From Tsukamurella conjunctivitidis (GTDB lineage: Bacteria > Actinomycetota > Actinomycetes > Mycobacteriales > Mycobacteriaceae), in contig NZ_VIGX01000017.1 of NCBI RefSeq assembly GCF_007858475.1, positions 1-64,000 of the forward strand: DNA of 64,000 bases, given 5' to 3'. Each line of letters starts with the position of its first letter. Within the stretch, counting starts at the first letter, position 1. A program made the translations under genes and the position numbers. Of the stretch, positions 56,175 to 64,000 are shown one piece after another. Under the pieces are notes generated by a model, which searched no databases, had not been told where the DNA came from, and saw only the letters and a program-made list of their open reading frames with translations.

Positions 56175-57320
56175 GTGGATCTTGCACCGGTGCCCGGCTT
56201 CTCCCCGTCGCCCGCCCAGCTCCGGCGGCGCGGCGTCGCGTTCAGCCTCTGCCTGGCACTGATCGCCCTCGCGGCGTGGGGTGTGCAGGCACTGCGCCCG
56301 CAGGACGTCTTCACGTTCACGCTCCGCACGCCCACGGTGGCGGCCGGCATCGTCGAGGGCGCCAAGGTCCGGATCCAGGGCATCGACGTCGGCTCCGTCT
56401 CCGCGATCCGCGCGCTCGGCAACGCTCAGCAGGGCGTGACCCTGCGCATCGACGGCGCGCAGGGCCGGGGCCTCACCAACAACGTGGAGGCCGCGTTCTC
56501 CGCGGGCAACCTGTTCGGCGTCTCCGAGGTCATCCTCACGCCGCACGAGGGCGGCGGCGCGCTGCAGAACGGCGCCGAGCTCGCCCCGACCCGCCGGATC
56601 ACGGACAACACGGTCTCGAACATGATCATGACCCTGGGCGACGTCAACGACGACGCCCTGCGCCCGCACATGAGCCAGGTGCTGCTGAACGTCGACGCCT
56701 CCTCCAAGGCGATGCTGCCCCTGCTCACCGCGCTCGGCAGCGTGGCACAGACGGTGCAGGACACGCAGCGCCTGTCCACCGCCGAGACCTTCCCGACCGT
56801 CGTCGCGGCTCTCAAGGCCGCGGATCCCGCGCTGGCGGCGATGATCCCCGCGTTCCAGTCCGGCCTCGACCACCGGCCGCTGCACGACGGGTCGAGTAAG
56901 AAGACCCTCGCCGTGCAGGACGGCATCAACAACGAGCGGACCGGCCTCCTCGCCGGCCTGCAGGCGATCCTCACGCCGCAGGCGCTCGAGGGCCTCAAGA
57001 CCGCGTCGCCGATGCTGGTGAGCCTGCTGCAGCCCATCCTCGCCGCGTTCCCGAACGGCAGCGCGACGGGCGTCGGCATCCAGCTGTCGCAGCTGATGGA
57101 CAACGTGCGCAAGGCGATGCCGAACACCCCGAACGGCCCGGTGCTCAACCTGCGCCTCTCGGTGGACTACCCCGCCGTCGCCGCCATGCTGCCGCCCGGT
57201 GCCGACACCGCGAAGCCCGGCGCTCCCGCGAAGCCTGGCACTCCCGCGACGCCTCAGGCGAAGCCTGCTGCGCCGTCGAAGCCCGCAGTACCCTCCACCG
57301 CGCCTGCGACTCCGCGCTGA
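56175..57320 (+). CDS. Stand-alone MCE/MlaD-family protein with Pro/Ala-rich tail
   Basis: This 381-residue membrane-anchored protein has an N-terminal helix (VAFSLCLALIALAAWGVQAL), then an MlaD/MCE domain (FTLRTPTVAAGIVEGAKVRIQGIDVGSVSAI, GRGLTNNVEAAFSAGNLFGVSEVILTP). A helical MCE-like stretch follows and a KPGAPAKPGTPATPQAKPA-rich tail of about 45 residues closes it. MCE proteins form lipid- and sterol-transfer needles, but normally occur as six paralogues with two YrbE permeases; none adjoin here. The GTG at 56175 follows TAATTT, suggesting leaderless expression; an upstream start at 56139 is also in frame. Confidence 0.8.
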   Translation: MDLAPVPGFSPSPAQLRRRGVAFSLCLALIALAAWGVQALRPQDVFTFTLRTPTVAAGIVEGAKVRIQGIDVGSVSAIRALGNAQQGVTLRIDGAQGRGLTNNVEAAFSAGNLFGVSEVILTPHEGGGALQNGAELAPTRRITDNTVSNMIMTLGDVNDDALRPHMSQVLLNVDASSKAMLPLLTALGSVAQTVQDTQRLSTAETFPTVVAALKAADPALAAMIPAFQSGLDHRPLHDGSSKKTLAVQDGINNERTGLLAGLQAILTPQALEGLKTASPMLVSLLQPILAAFPNGSATGVGIQLSQLMDNVRKAMPNTPNGPVLNLRLSVDYPAVAAMLPPGADTAKPGAPAKPGTPATPQAKPAAPSKPAVPSTAPATPR

Positions 57321-57396
57321 CCCGAGCTCACGAGTGGGCTCAGCCGTCCCCCGCGCGGCACCGACCACACGATGAACGCCCGCGCCCTGAACCCGC

Positions 57397-58713
57397 TCAG
57401 GCGAGCGCGCGGTCCCGGGCGGGACGAACCCGCGAGAGCAGAAGAAGTCCGAGAGCGAGGACCACGAGGATCCCGCCGATCCCGGCACGATCGGTGCCGA
57501 AGATCAGCACGAACAGACCGAACAGCGAGGGCCCGAGGAATGACGCCGCGCGGCCGGTGGTCTGGTACAGCCCGAACATCTGCCCCTCCCGGCCGGGCAC
57601 CGTCATCCGGGCGAGCATGCTGCGGGCCGACGACTGGGCGGGACCGACGAACACCGTGAGCATCAGGCCGAAGATCCAGAACATGGTCTCGCCGCTCACG
57701 AACAGCAGCACGGTGCCGGCGAGGAGCATCCCGGCGAGGCACGTCACGATCACGGGCTTCGGGCCCACCCGGTCGTCGAACCGCCCGGCGATCACCGCGC
57801 CGAGGGCCGCCACGACGTTCGCGGCGACACCGAACAGCAGCACCGTCGATTCGCTCATCCCGTACACCGTGTGCGCGAGGACGGCCCCGAAGGTGAACGT
57901 CGCGGCGAGACCGTCACGGAAGACCGCCGACGAGAGGAGGAACCACACGACGTTGCGGTCCTCACGCCAGAGTGCGCGGACGGTCGCGAACAGGTCCCGG
58001 TAGGCGCCGGCGATGCCGCGCCGCGGCGCCGCCGACGGATCGGCCGGCAACTCGGGCACGAGGATGAGCACCGGCAGCGCGGCGATCGCGAACCAGGCCG
58101 CCGCGAAGAGCGCGACCAGCCGGATGTTCAGGCCGCCCTCGGTGGGCACGTCGAGGAATCCGCGGGTCGGCCCGTCGCCGGCGATGAAGCCGAAGTTGCA
58201 GAGGAGCAGCAGCACGATGCCGCCGAAGTAGCCGCAGGCCCAGCCGATCCCGGACACGCGGCCGATCGTCTTCGGGGTCGAGACCTGCCGCAGCATCGCG
58301 TAGTAGGGGACGTTCGCCAGCTCGAAGGCCGCGGTCCCCACGGCGAGCAGCAGCAGGCCGAGCCACAGGTACTGGGACTCGTCCCGGACGAAGAAGCACG
58401 CGGCGGTGCACAGCGTGACGACGGCGCTCCATACGGCGAGGGAGAACTTCCGCCGGCCCGCGGCGTCCGCACGGCCACCCAGCACCGGCGCCGACAGCGC
58501 CACGACGACGCCCGAGGCGGCCATCGCCCACGACAGCCAGCTGGTGGCGCTGATCGAGCCGGGCAGGTCCTCGCCGACGGCGCCGGTGAGGTAGACGGTG
58601 AAGATGAACGTGGTCATCACCGCGTTGAACGCGGCGCTCCCCCAGTCCCACGCGCACCACGCCGCCACCTGGCGGCGCGGGACGGGAGCGGTCGGTACCT
58701 CCACCGACGTCAC
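57397..58713 (-). CDS. MFS transporter of the UMF1 (Atg22-like) type
   Basis: This 438-residue permease has about 12 helices. The N-half contains AWCAWDWGSAAFNAVMTTFIFTVYLT, the UMF1 signature, and GRADAAGRRKF in the loop between helices 2 and 3. NVPYYAMLRQVSTPKTIGRVSGIGWACGYFGG follows, and in the C-half FGLYQTTGRAASFLGPSLFGL. The substrate is unknown; family members are linked to amino-acid or drug efflux. Its start is four bases from the der stop on the same strand, so it may be co-transcribed with the der operon. Confidence 0.87.
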   Translation of the reverse strand: MTSVEVPTAPVPRRQVAAWCAWDWGSAAFNAVMTTFIFTVYLTGAVGEDLPGSISATSWLSWAMAASGVVVALSAPVLGGRADAAGRRKFSLAVWSAVVTLCTAACFFVRDESQYLWLGLLLLAVGTAAFELANVPYYAMLRQVSTPKTIGRVSGIGWACGYFGGIVLLLLCNFGFIAGDGPTRGFLDVPTEGGLNIRLVALFAAAWFAIAALPVLILVPELPADPSAAPRRGIAGAYRDLFATVRALWREDRNVVWFLLSSAVFRDGLAATFTFGAVLAHTVYGMSESTVLLFGVAANVVAALGAVIAGRFDDRVGPKPVIVTCLAGMLLAGTVLLFVSGETMFWIFGLMLTVFVGPAQSSARSMLARMTVPGREGQMFGLYQTTGRAASFLGPSLFGLFVLIFGTDRAGIGGILVVLALGLLLLSRVRPARDRALA

Positions 58714-58717
58714 GGCG

Positions 58718-60151
58718 CTACTTCTTCGCGCGCTTCTCGCGGACCCGGACGTTCACCCGCACCGGCGAGCCGTCGAAGCCGAACTCCTCGCGGAGCCGGC
58801 GCTCGAGGAAGCGGCGATAGCCCGCCTCGAGGAAGCCCGTCGTGAACAGCACGAAGGTCGGCGGCCGCGTCGCGGCCTGCGTCGCGAACAGCACCTTCGG
58901 CAGCTTGCCGCCGCGCAGGGGCGGCGGGGTGGCGGCCATGACCTCGCGGAGCCAGTTGTTGAGGCGGCCCGTGGGGATGCGCTTGTCCCACGACTCGAGT
59001 GAGGTCTCGATGGCGGGCACGAGCTTCTGCAACGCGCGGCCGGTCTGCGCCGAGATGTTCACGCGCAGCGCCCACGGGATCTGCACCAGCTCCCGGTCGA
59101 TCTCCTTCTCCAACTGGTACCGGCGGTCCTCGTCGACGAGATCCCACTTGTTGTAGGCGATCACCAGCGCACGACCGGACTCGATCACCATCGACAGCAC
59201 CCGCAGGTCCTGCTCGGTGATCGGCTGCGAGGCGTCGATGAGCACGATCGCGACCTCGGCGGCCTCGATCGCACCCTTGGTGCGCAGCGAGGCGTAGAAC
59301 TCATGACCGCTGGCCTGGTTGACCTTCTTGCGCAGTCCGGCGGTGTCGATGAACTTCCAGGTCTTGCCGCCGAGCTCGACGAGCGAGTCCACGGGGTCGA
59401 CGGTGGTGCCCGCGACGTTGTCCACGACGGACCGGTTCTCGCCCGTGAGCTTGTTGAGCAGCGAGCTCTTTCCCACGTTCGGCTTGCCGATCAGTGCGAT
59501 GCGGCGCGGTCCCGTGCCGCCTGTGCCCTCCCGGGGCGTCTCGGGCAGCTTCTCCAGGATCACGTCGAGCAGGTCGCCGGTGCCGCGGCCGTGCGCCGCC
59601 GAGATCGTGTGCGGCTCACCGAGCCCGAGCGACCAAAGCGACGCGGCCTCGGCCTCGGTGCGCTGGTCGTCGACCTTGTTCGCCGCGAGGATGACGGGGG
59701 CCTTCGACCGGCGCAGCACGCGGGCGACGGCCTCGTCGGTCGCGGTCGCGCCCACCGTGGCATCCACGACCACGACGATCGCATCCGCCGTGCGCATCGC
59801 GACCTCGGCCTGGGCCGCGATCGACTGCTGCATCCCCTTGGCGTCCGGCTCCCAGCCGCCGGTGTCCTGCACCAGGAACCGTCGGCCGGCCCAGTTGGCC
59901 TCGTAGCTGATCCGATCGCGGGTCACGCCGGGGATGTCCTCGACGACCGCCTCGCGGCGGCCCAGGATCCGGTTGACCAGAGTCGACTTGCCCACATTCG
60001 GACGCCCGACGATGGCGACGGTCGGCAGCTTCGCGGCCGCTTCCGCCGCCTCCGCCTCGAGGTCGCTGAAGTCGCCCTCGTACTCGGCGAAGTCGCCCTC
60101 GTCCTCCCACACGCCGTCGTCGCCGGCGTACTCGAATTCGTTGTCACTCAT
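58718..60151 (-). CDS. der: Ribosome-biogenesis GTPase Der (EngA)
   Basis: This 477-residue tandem GTPase is essential for 50S subunit assembly. G domain 1 has [15 protein letters not shown] and NKVD; G domain 2 has [15 protein letters not shown] and NKWD. A C-terminal KH-like domain ends ...KRAKK. An acidic N-terminal extension of about 40 residues precedes it. It starts at an ATG overlapping the cmk stop by four bases. It corresponds to Rv1713. Confidence 0.96.
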   Translation of the reverse strand: MSDNEFEYAGDDGVWEDEGDFAEYEGDFSDLEAEAAEAAAKLPTVAIVGRPNVGKSTLVNRILGRREAVVEDIPGVTRDRISYEANWAGRRFLVQDTGGWEPDAKGMQQSIAAQAEVAMRTADAIVVVVDATVGATATDEAVARVLRRSKAPVILAANKVDDQRTEAEAASLWSLGLGEPHTISAAHGRGTGDLLDVILEKLPETPREGTGGTGPRRIALIGKPNVGKSSLLNKLTGENRSVVDNVAGTTVDPVDSLVELGGKTWKFIDTAGLRKKVNQASGHEFYASLRTKGAIEAAEVAIVLIDASQPITEQDLRVLSMVIESGRALVIAYNKWDLVDEDRRYQLEKEIDRELVQIPWALRVNISAQTGRALQKLVPAIETSLESWDKRIPTGRLNNWLREVMAATPPPLRGGKLPKVLFATQAATRPPTFVLFTTGFLEAGYRRFLERRLREEFGFDGSPVRVNVRVREKRAKK

Positions 60152-60834
60152 CGTGCGGTCTCCTTCAGCACGCGGTCGGCGACCTCTGCCACCGCGGCGA
60201 CGGTCTCCTCCAGGTTCATCTCCGACGAGTCCAGCTCGATCGCATCGTCGGCCGGCCGCAGCGGCGAGACCTTCCGCGTCGAGTCCAGCCCGTCACGGCG
60301 CTGGACCGAGGCCAGCACCGTCTCGTACTCGCTGGGCAGGCCCAACTCCAGGTTCTGCGCGTGGCGGCGCTGCGCCCGCGCCTCCGCCGACGCGGTCAGG
60401 TAGATCTTCACCGGCGCATCGGGGAAGACGACGGTGCCGATGTCCCGGCCCTCCACCACGATCGGCGAATCGTCGTCGGCCGCGATGGCCCGTTGGTAGT
60501 CGACGAGCTGCTCGCGCACCTCGGGCACCGCGGAGACGGCCGAGACCGCGGCGGTCACGTCGTCCTCGCGGATGCGGCGGGTGACCGAGATCTCGTCCAG
60601 CTCGACCTGCTCGGACAGCGGATCGCAGCCCATCGCCAGCGGCAGGTCCGCGGTCGCGGCGGCGATCGCCGCCGGATCCGTGAGGTCCACCTCCTGGTCG
60701 AGGGCCCACACGGTGGCGGCGCGGTACATCGCGCCGGTGTCCAGGTAGCGCGCGCCGAGGTTCTCCGCGATGCGGCGGGCCACCGTCGACTTGCCGGTCC
60801 CCGAGGGGCCGTCCATGGCGATCACGAGCGTCAC
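60148..60834 (-). CDS. cmk: Cytidylate kinase
   Basis: This 228-residue kinase phosphorylates CMP and dCMP with ATP. The P-loop [11 protein letters not shown] is at about residues 10-20; [12 protein letters not shown] and [32 protein letters not shown] are cmk signatures. It overlaps der by four bases and rluB by four bases, so the three are translationally coupled. It corresponds to Rv1712. Confidence 0.95.
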   Translation of the reverse strand: MTLVIAMDGPSGTGKSTVARRIAENLGARYLDTGAMYRAATVWALDQEVDLTDPAAIAAATADLPLAMGCDPLSEQVELDEISVTRRIREDDVTAAVSAVSAVPEVREQLVDYQRAIAADDDSPIVVEGRDIGTVVFPDAPVKIYLTASAEARAQRRHAQNLELGLPSEYETVLASVQRRDGLDSTRKVSPLRPADDAIELDSSEMNLEETVAAVAEVADRVLKETAR

Positions 60835-61757
60835 AGTCCCACCGCCTTGTAGAGGGCGGTCACGTCGTCGCGCCCGAGCACCCGCAGCGAACCCGGGCGC
60901 TGGTCGCCCAGCGCCACGGAGCCGACGTGGGTGCGCACCAGCCGCTCGACGGGGTGGCCGACCTCGGCCAGCAGTCGTCGCACGATGTGCTTGCGCCCCT
61001 CGTGCAGCACGATCCGCACCATCGACCTCCCCTCGGACGCCTCCAGCACGGAGAACTTGTCGGTCTTCACGGGGCCGTCCTCGAGCTCGACGCCGGAGCG
61101 CAGCGTGTTGCCGAGCCGCCGCGGCACCTCACCCTGCACCCATGCCAAATAGGTCTTGGGGACCTCGTACGAGGGGTGCATGAGCCGGTGCGCGAGCTCG
61201 CCGTCGTTGGTGACGAGCAGCAGGCCCTCGGTATCGGCATCGAGGCGGCCGACGTGGAAGAGGCGCTGGCCGGCCGCGACGCGCTCGGCGACGATGTCGC
61301 CCACGCAGGGCCGGCCCATGTCGTCGCTCATCGTCGACTGCCAGCCGCGCGGCTTGTTCAGCGCGAGGTGCACGAGGTTCTCGTTGACCACGACGCGCAC
61401 GCCGTCGACGCGGACCACCGCGACGTTGGGGTCGACGCGACGCCCCTGCTCCATCACGATCTCGCCGTCGACCTCGACGCGGCCGTCGGCGATCATCTCC
61501 TCGGCGACGCGGCGCGAGGCGACGCCCGACTGCGCGAGCACCTTCTGCAGGCGGATGCCCTCGCCTTCGGCGCCGGTGGCACTCGTGCCGGGCACGCCGT
61601 CCGACGGTGCGCGGTCGGCCTTGCGGGCCGCGACGTTCTGCGTGCGGGCGGGCTTGGCGTTCGACAGCCGCGGGACGCCACCCTGTTTCGACGGCTGCTT
61701 GGGCTTGCTGGTTCGATTTCTGTCCGGTGTGCCATCACGGCGAGCGGGTCTGTTCAT
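60831..61757 (-). CDS. rluB: RluB/RsuA-type pseudouridine synthase
   Basis: This 308-residue enzyme makes pseudouridine in ribosomal RNA. An N-terminal basic, Lys/Pro-rich tail of about 65 residues leads to an S4 RNA-binding domain (IRLQKVLAQSGVASRRVAEEMIADGRVEVDG) and the catalytic domain with nucleophile Asp in VGRLDADTEGLLLVTNDGELAHRLMHP. It overlaps cmk by four bases. It corresponds to Rv1711. The exact rRNA position modified is not inferable. Confidence 0.93.
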   Translation of the reverse strand: MNRPARRDGTPDRNRTSKPKQPSKQGGVPRLSNAKPARTQNVAARKADRAPSDGVPGTSATGAEGEGIRLQKVLAQSGVASRRVAEEMIADGRVEVDGEIVMEQGRRVDPNVAVVRVDGVRVVVNENLVHLALNKPRGWQSTMSDDMGRPCVGDIVAERVAAGQRLFHVGRLDADTEGLLLVTNDGELAHRLMHPSYEVPKTYLAWVQGEVPRRLGNTLRSGVELEDGPVKTDKFSVLEASEGRSMVRIVLHEGRKHIVRRLLAEVGHPVERLVRTHVGSVALGDQRPGSLRVLGRDDVTALYKAVGL

Positions 61758-61799
61758 GATCCCTCCATGATCGCAGGTCGCGGCCGAAAGCGGTATTCG

Positions 61800-62393
61800 T
61801 CAGCGCGGCGCGGCCCGGGCGGCGCTCAGCGGCCGGTTCCGGCGGCCCATGAAGAGCACGGCGGCACCCACCGAGGTGACCACGATGGTGCTCACCAACC
61901 CGCCCTTCGGCGGGAAGAACAGCGGATCGCCGCCCGCATCGCCGCCGGTCAGCTCGTCGAGCCCGCTCATCATCATCGCCGGGAAGATCCACACCAGGAT
62001 CGCCAGCACCGCTGCGATCCCCAGTAGGCCGCTCGCGATCGCGCGCCCGCGGGCCGCGAAGGCCGGCCGCACCGTGGCGACGATCACCAGGACCAGCGCG
62101 ACGATCGCGAGCCCGGCGGTGGCGTAGCCCCACGGGATCACCCCGTCCGTCGCGGCGCCCTGCAGCGGATCGCCGTCCGCTCCGGCCCCGGTGAGAACGG
62201 TCCGGCCGGTGCCGGTGAAGCCGTACGGAACGCCGACGCGCCCGATGGTGAGCCCGAACCACGTCGCGGTCGCGGCCCACACGGTGAGGCCCGCCGCGAC
62301 GCCGGTCAGGACCAGCGGCCACCAGCGGCGCACCGTCGGGCCGAGGGCGCCGAGCGGGAAGGCCTCGCGGAGGACGGCGGAGAGCTCAGGCAT
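61800..62393 (-). CDS. Four-helix membrane protein of unknown function
   Basis: This 197-residue protein has four hydrophobic segments (WWPLVLTGVAAGLTVWAATATWFGLTI, ATAGLAIVALVLVIVATV, AIASGLLGIAAVLAILVWIFP, LVSTIVVTSVGAAVLFMG) and short hydrophilic loops with Gly/Asp-rich turns. It is inserted between scpB and rluB, genes that are adjacent in M. tuberculosis. It overlaps scpB by eight bases, so it belongs to the operon. No function can be assigned. Confidence 0.72.
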   Translation of the reverse strand: MPELSAVLREAFPLGALGPTVRRWWPLVLTGVAAGLTVWAATATWFGLTIGRVGVPYGFTGTGRTVLTGAGADGDPLQGAATDGVIPWGYATAGLAIVALVLVIVATVRPAFAARGRAIASGLLGIAAVLAILVWIFPAMMMSGLDELTGGDAGGDPLFFPPKGGLVSTIVVTSVGAAVLFMGRRNRPLSAARAAPR

Positions 62394-63039
62394 CGGGATC
62401 GAATCCGATCACGTCGGCGCTCTTGCGACCCAGTTTGGCGAACCGCGGTTCCTCGTCGAGGTGGGAGCTGAGGTCCTCGATGACGTCGACCTCGGGCAGT
62501 AGTGGGGCCAGCGGCGGCAACTCGTCGAGCGAGCTCAGGCCGAGCCGTTCGAGGAAGAGCTCGGTGGTCGCGTACGTCGTGGCACCGGAGTCGGTGCCCG
62601 CCTCGGCGATGAGTCCGCGGGCGGCCAGCGTGCGCATCACGCCGTCGACGTTGACGCCGCGCACCGCGCCGACCTGGGACCGGCTCACCGGCTGTTTGTA
62701 GGCGATCACCGCCAGGGTCTCCAGCGCGGCACGGGTCAGCTTGGAACGGACCCCGTCGAGCAGCAGCCGTTCGACGTAGGGCGCGTACTCGGCGCCGCTG
62801 TAGAGCCGCCAGCCCTCCGCGGATTCGCGCAGTTCCATGCCGGAGCGCCGCTCGGTCAGCTCGCCGGCCCAGGCGCGGAGGTCGGCCGTGATGCGCTCCT
62901 CGGGCTCCTCCAGCGCGGAGCCGAGCTGCTCGGCGGTCGCGGGCGCATCCACCACCAGCAGCAACGCCTCCAGCGCCGACCGCAGCTCGTCCGGCTCCAT
63001 GCCCTCGACCAGGGCGAAATCCTCGGCCTGCTCGCTCAC
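62386..63039 (-). CDS. scpB: Segregation and condensation protein ScpB
   Basis: This 217-residue protein is the dimeric subunit of the SMC-ScpAB condensin that organises and segregates the chromosome. Winged-helix halves are seen around LRSALEALLLVVDAPATAEQLGSALE and RAALETLAVIAYKQPVSRSQVGAVRGVNVDGVMRTLAARGLI, the family signature. Its start overlaps the scpA stop by four bases. It corresponds to Rv1710. Confidence 0.93.
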   Translation of the reverse strand: MSEQAEDFALVEGMEPDELRSALEALLLVVDAPATAEQLGSALEEPEERITADLRAWAGELTERRSGMELRESAEGWRLYSGAEYAPYVERLLLDGVRSKLTRAALETLAVIAYKQPVSRSQVGAVRGVNVDGVMRTLAARGLIAEAGTDSGATTYATTELFLERLGLSSLDELPPLAPLLPEVDVIEDLSSHLDEEPRFAKLGRKSADVIGFDPDA

Positions 63040-63932
63040 GATTCCTCCTCGGGTGTCTCGTCGTACTCGTCGCGGGTGCCGCCCACCACGGTGCCATCGT
63101 TCTCGCCCGACCAGCGCACCCTGAGGTCGCCGAGTGCCTCGGGCTGGTCGAACAGGACGGCGCGCTCGCGGTACAGCTCGAGCAGCGCCAGGAACCGGGC
63201 GATCACGGCGATGCCGGAGTCGCAGTCCGCGACGAGCTCCGCGAATCCGGACCAGTGATCGGGCCGCTCCCGCAGTCGGGCGGCGATGAGGCGCGCCTGC
63301 TCCGGGACCGAGACCTTGGGCACGTGCAGGTGCCCGAGGCCGACCGTCGGCTTGACCTTGGGGGTGAACGCGGACGCCGCGACGAGGGCGAACTGCTCCG
63401 GCGTGACGCCGAGCTGCACCGGGGGCACGAGCTCCTCGAACCGCGCCTCGAGGCCGACGGCCCGGGGGTACCGACGGTTCGCCTTCGCCTCCAGCTGGGC
63501 CATCAGCTCGGCCACCTGCTTGTACGCGCGGTACTGCAGCAGGCGCGCGAACAGCAGGTCGCGCGCCTCGAGCAGCGCGAGGTCCTCGGCGTCCTCGACC
63601 TCGCCCGCGGGCAGCAGGCGCGCGGCCTTGAGGTCGAGCAGCGTCGCGGCCACGACGAGGAACTCGGTGGTCTGGTCGAGGTCGGCCTGCGCGCCGAGTT
63701 GCTTGGTGTAGGCGATGAACTCGTCGGTCACCACGTGCAGCGCCACCTCGGTGACGTCCAGGCGGTGCCCGCCGATCAGCTGCAGGAGCAGGTCGAACGG
63801 CCCCTCGAAGTTCGCGAGCTTCACGGTGAAGCCCGGCGGCGCGTCCTCCGCACCCGTCGCGGCGTCGGGCGCGGATTCGAGCGGTTCGACGACGTCGATC
63901 GGCTCGGCCGGTTCGGTCTGTGCGGGAGTCAC
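63036..63932 (-). CDS. scpA: Segregation and condensation protein ScpA
   Basis: This 298-residue kleisin bridges the SMC heads in the SMC-ScpAB complex. The N-terminal SMC-neck-binding region is FTVKLANFEGPFDLLLQLIGGHRLDVTEVAL, followed by ATLLDLKAARLLP, and the C-terminal winged helix contains VIARFLALLELYRERAVLFDQPEAL. A Pro/Glu-rich tail precedes the family start. The GTG start overlaps the parA stop. It corresponds to Rv1709. Confidence 0.92.
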   Translation of the reverse strand: MTPAQTEPAEPIDVVEPLESAPDAATGAEDAPPGFTVKLANFEGPFDLLLQLIGGHRLDVTEVALHVVTDEFIAYTKQLGAQADLDQTTEFLVVAATLLDLKAARLLPAGEVEDAEDLALLEARDLLFARLLQYRAYKQVAELMAQLEAKANRRYPRAVGLEARFEELVPPVQLGVTPEQFALVAASAFTPKVKPTVGLGHLHVPKVSVPEQARLIAARLRERPDHWSGFAELVADCDSGIAVIARFLALLELYRERAVLFDQPEALGDLRVRWSGENDGTVVGGTRDEYDETPEEES

Positions 63933-64000
63933 TTCTCCTGCGCGATCACCTCGCGCGCGAGGGCGCGATAGGCGTTGGCGCCGGACGACTTCGGCGCCCA
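63929..64000 (-). CDS. parA: ParA-family ATPase (3' end only)
   Basis: Only the last 23 codons are in the window, reading WAPKSSGANAYRALAREVIAQEK before a TGA that overlaps the scpA start by four bases. The SSGANAYRALAREV pattern and position ahead of scpA fit the ParA/Soj-like gene Rv1708. Nucleotide-binding motifs lie outside the window. Confidence 0.7.
   Translation of the reverse strand, partial: WAPKSSGANAYRALAREVIAQEK

Overview
The window is about 70% GC, with dense genes, many GTG starts and several apparently leaderless transcripts. Gene content points to a mycolic-acid actinomycete (Mycobacteriales). It carries secA2, garA with its ETTS phospho-motif, ftsR, guaB1, a LppX/LprG-type lipoprotein, an MCE protein and an F420-type oxidoreductase. 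Tsukamurella or a close relative is my best guess, but the sequence alone does not fix the genus. From memory of the Mycobacterium tuberculosis map, 4-45 kb follows Rv1859 down to Rv1821: modABC, ndh, Rv1847-like thioesterase, blaI-blaR, guaB1, Rv1842c/Rv1841c-like genes, glcB, an Rv1836c-like protein, gcvP, Rv1830-, Rv1829- and Rv1828-like genes, garA, gcvH, pgsA2 and secA2. The block at 58.7-64 kb follows Rv1713-Rv1708 (der, cmk, rluB, scpB, scpA, parA). The stretch between them is accessory.

Left part (1-13 kb): the 5' end of recC, a HAD hydrolase, an Rv0910-like SRPBCC protein, a DMT transporter and a thioesterase. The molybdate importer modABC follows, then a PadR regulator with a glycine-rich N-terminus, an ATP-grasp protein, a DMT exporter divergent from a CGNR regulator, and type II NADH dehydrogenase. 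Middle plus-strand block (13-33 kb): blaI-blaR, a TM2 protein, guaB1 and two overlapping CNNM/CorC-type membrane proteins behind a small leader ORF. Next come a cobalamin-riboswitch-controlled btuCDF operon and a three-gene operon of b5-fused desaturase, type III polyketide synthase and SyrD/PvdE-type ABC exporter. Malate synthase G, a spermidine-synthase-like gene, a solute-binding-type protein and an orphan Rv0909-like antitoxin complete the block.

Minus-strand block (33-47 kb): an unrecognised membrane protein, gcvP behind a glycine riboswitch, a glycosyltransferase, two MerR regulators around a DUF151 protein, garA, gcvH, a CDP-alcohol phosphatidyltransferase, secA2 and a secreted M28 peptidase. 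Right part (47-64 kb): small metabolic and redox genes, tRNA-Pro(GGG), a tyrosine phosphatase, a DUF2252 protein, a siderophore-interacting protein with an iron-box-like site, an isolated MCE protein, an MFS transporter, and the der-cmk-rluB-scpBA-parA housekeeping block.

The best candidate for an undescribed system is the operon at 24140-28779. It would make a desaturated acyl chain, extend it with a chalcone-synthase-like enzyme, and export it through a transporter class normally found beside peptide synthetases. It sits where M. tuberculosis carries PE_PGRS and vapBC genes. Signals not tied to a single gene product include a palindrome over the guaB1 start, a coupled basic/proline leader ORF before the CNNM pair, possible iron boxes at blaI and the siderophore-interacting gene, a duplicated ribosome-binding/start segment at the CGNR gene, and an unlinked pair resembling the two halves of the Rv0909/Rv0910 toxin-antitoxin system. 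No CRISPR array, insertion sequence, integrase or prophage was seen.
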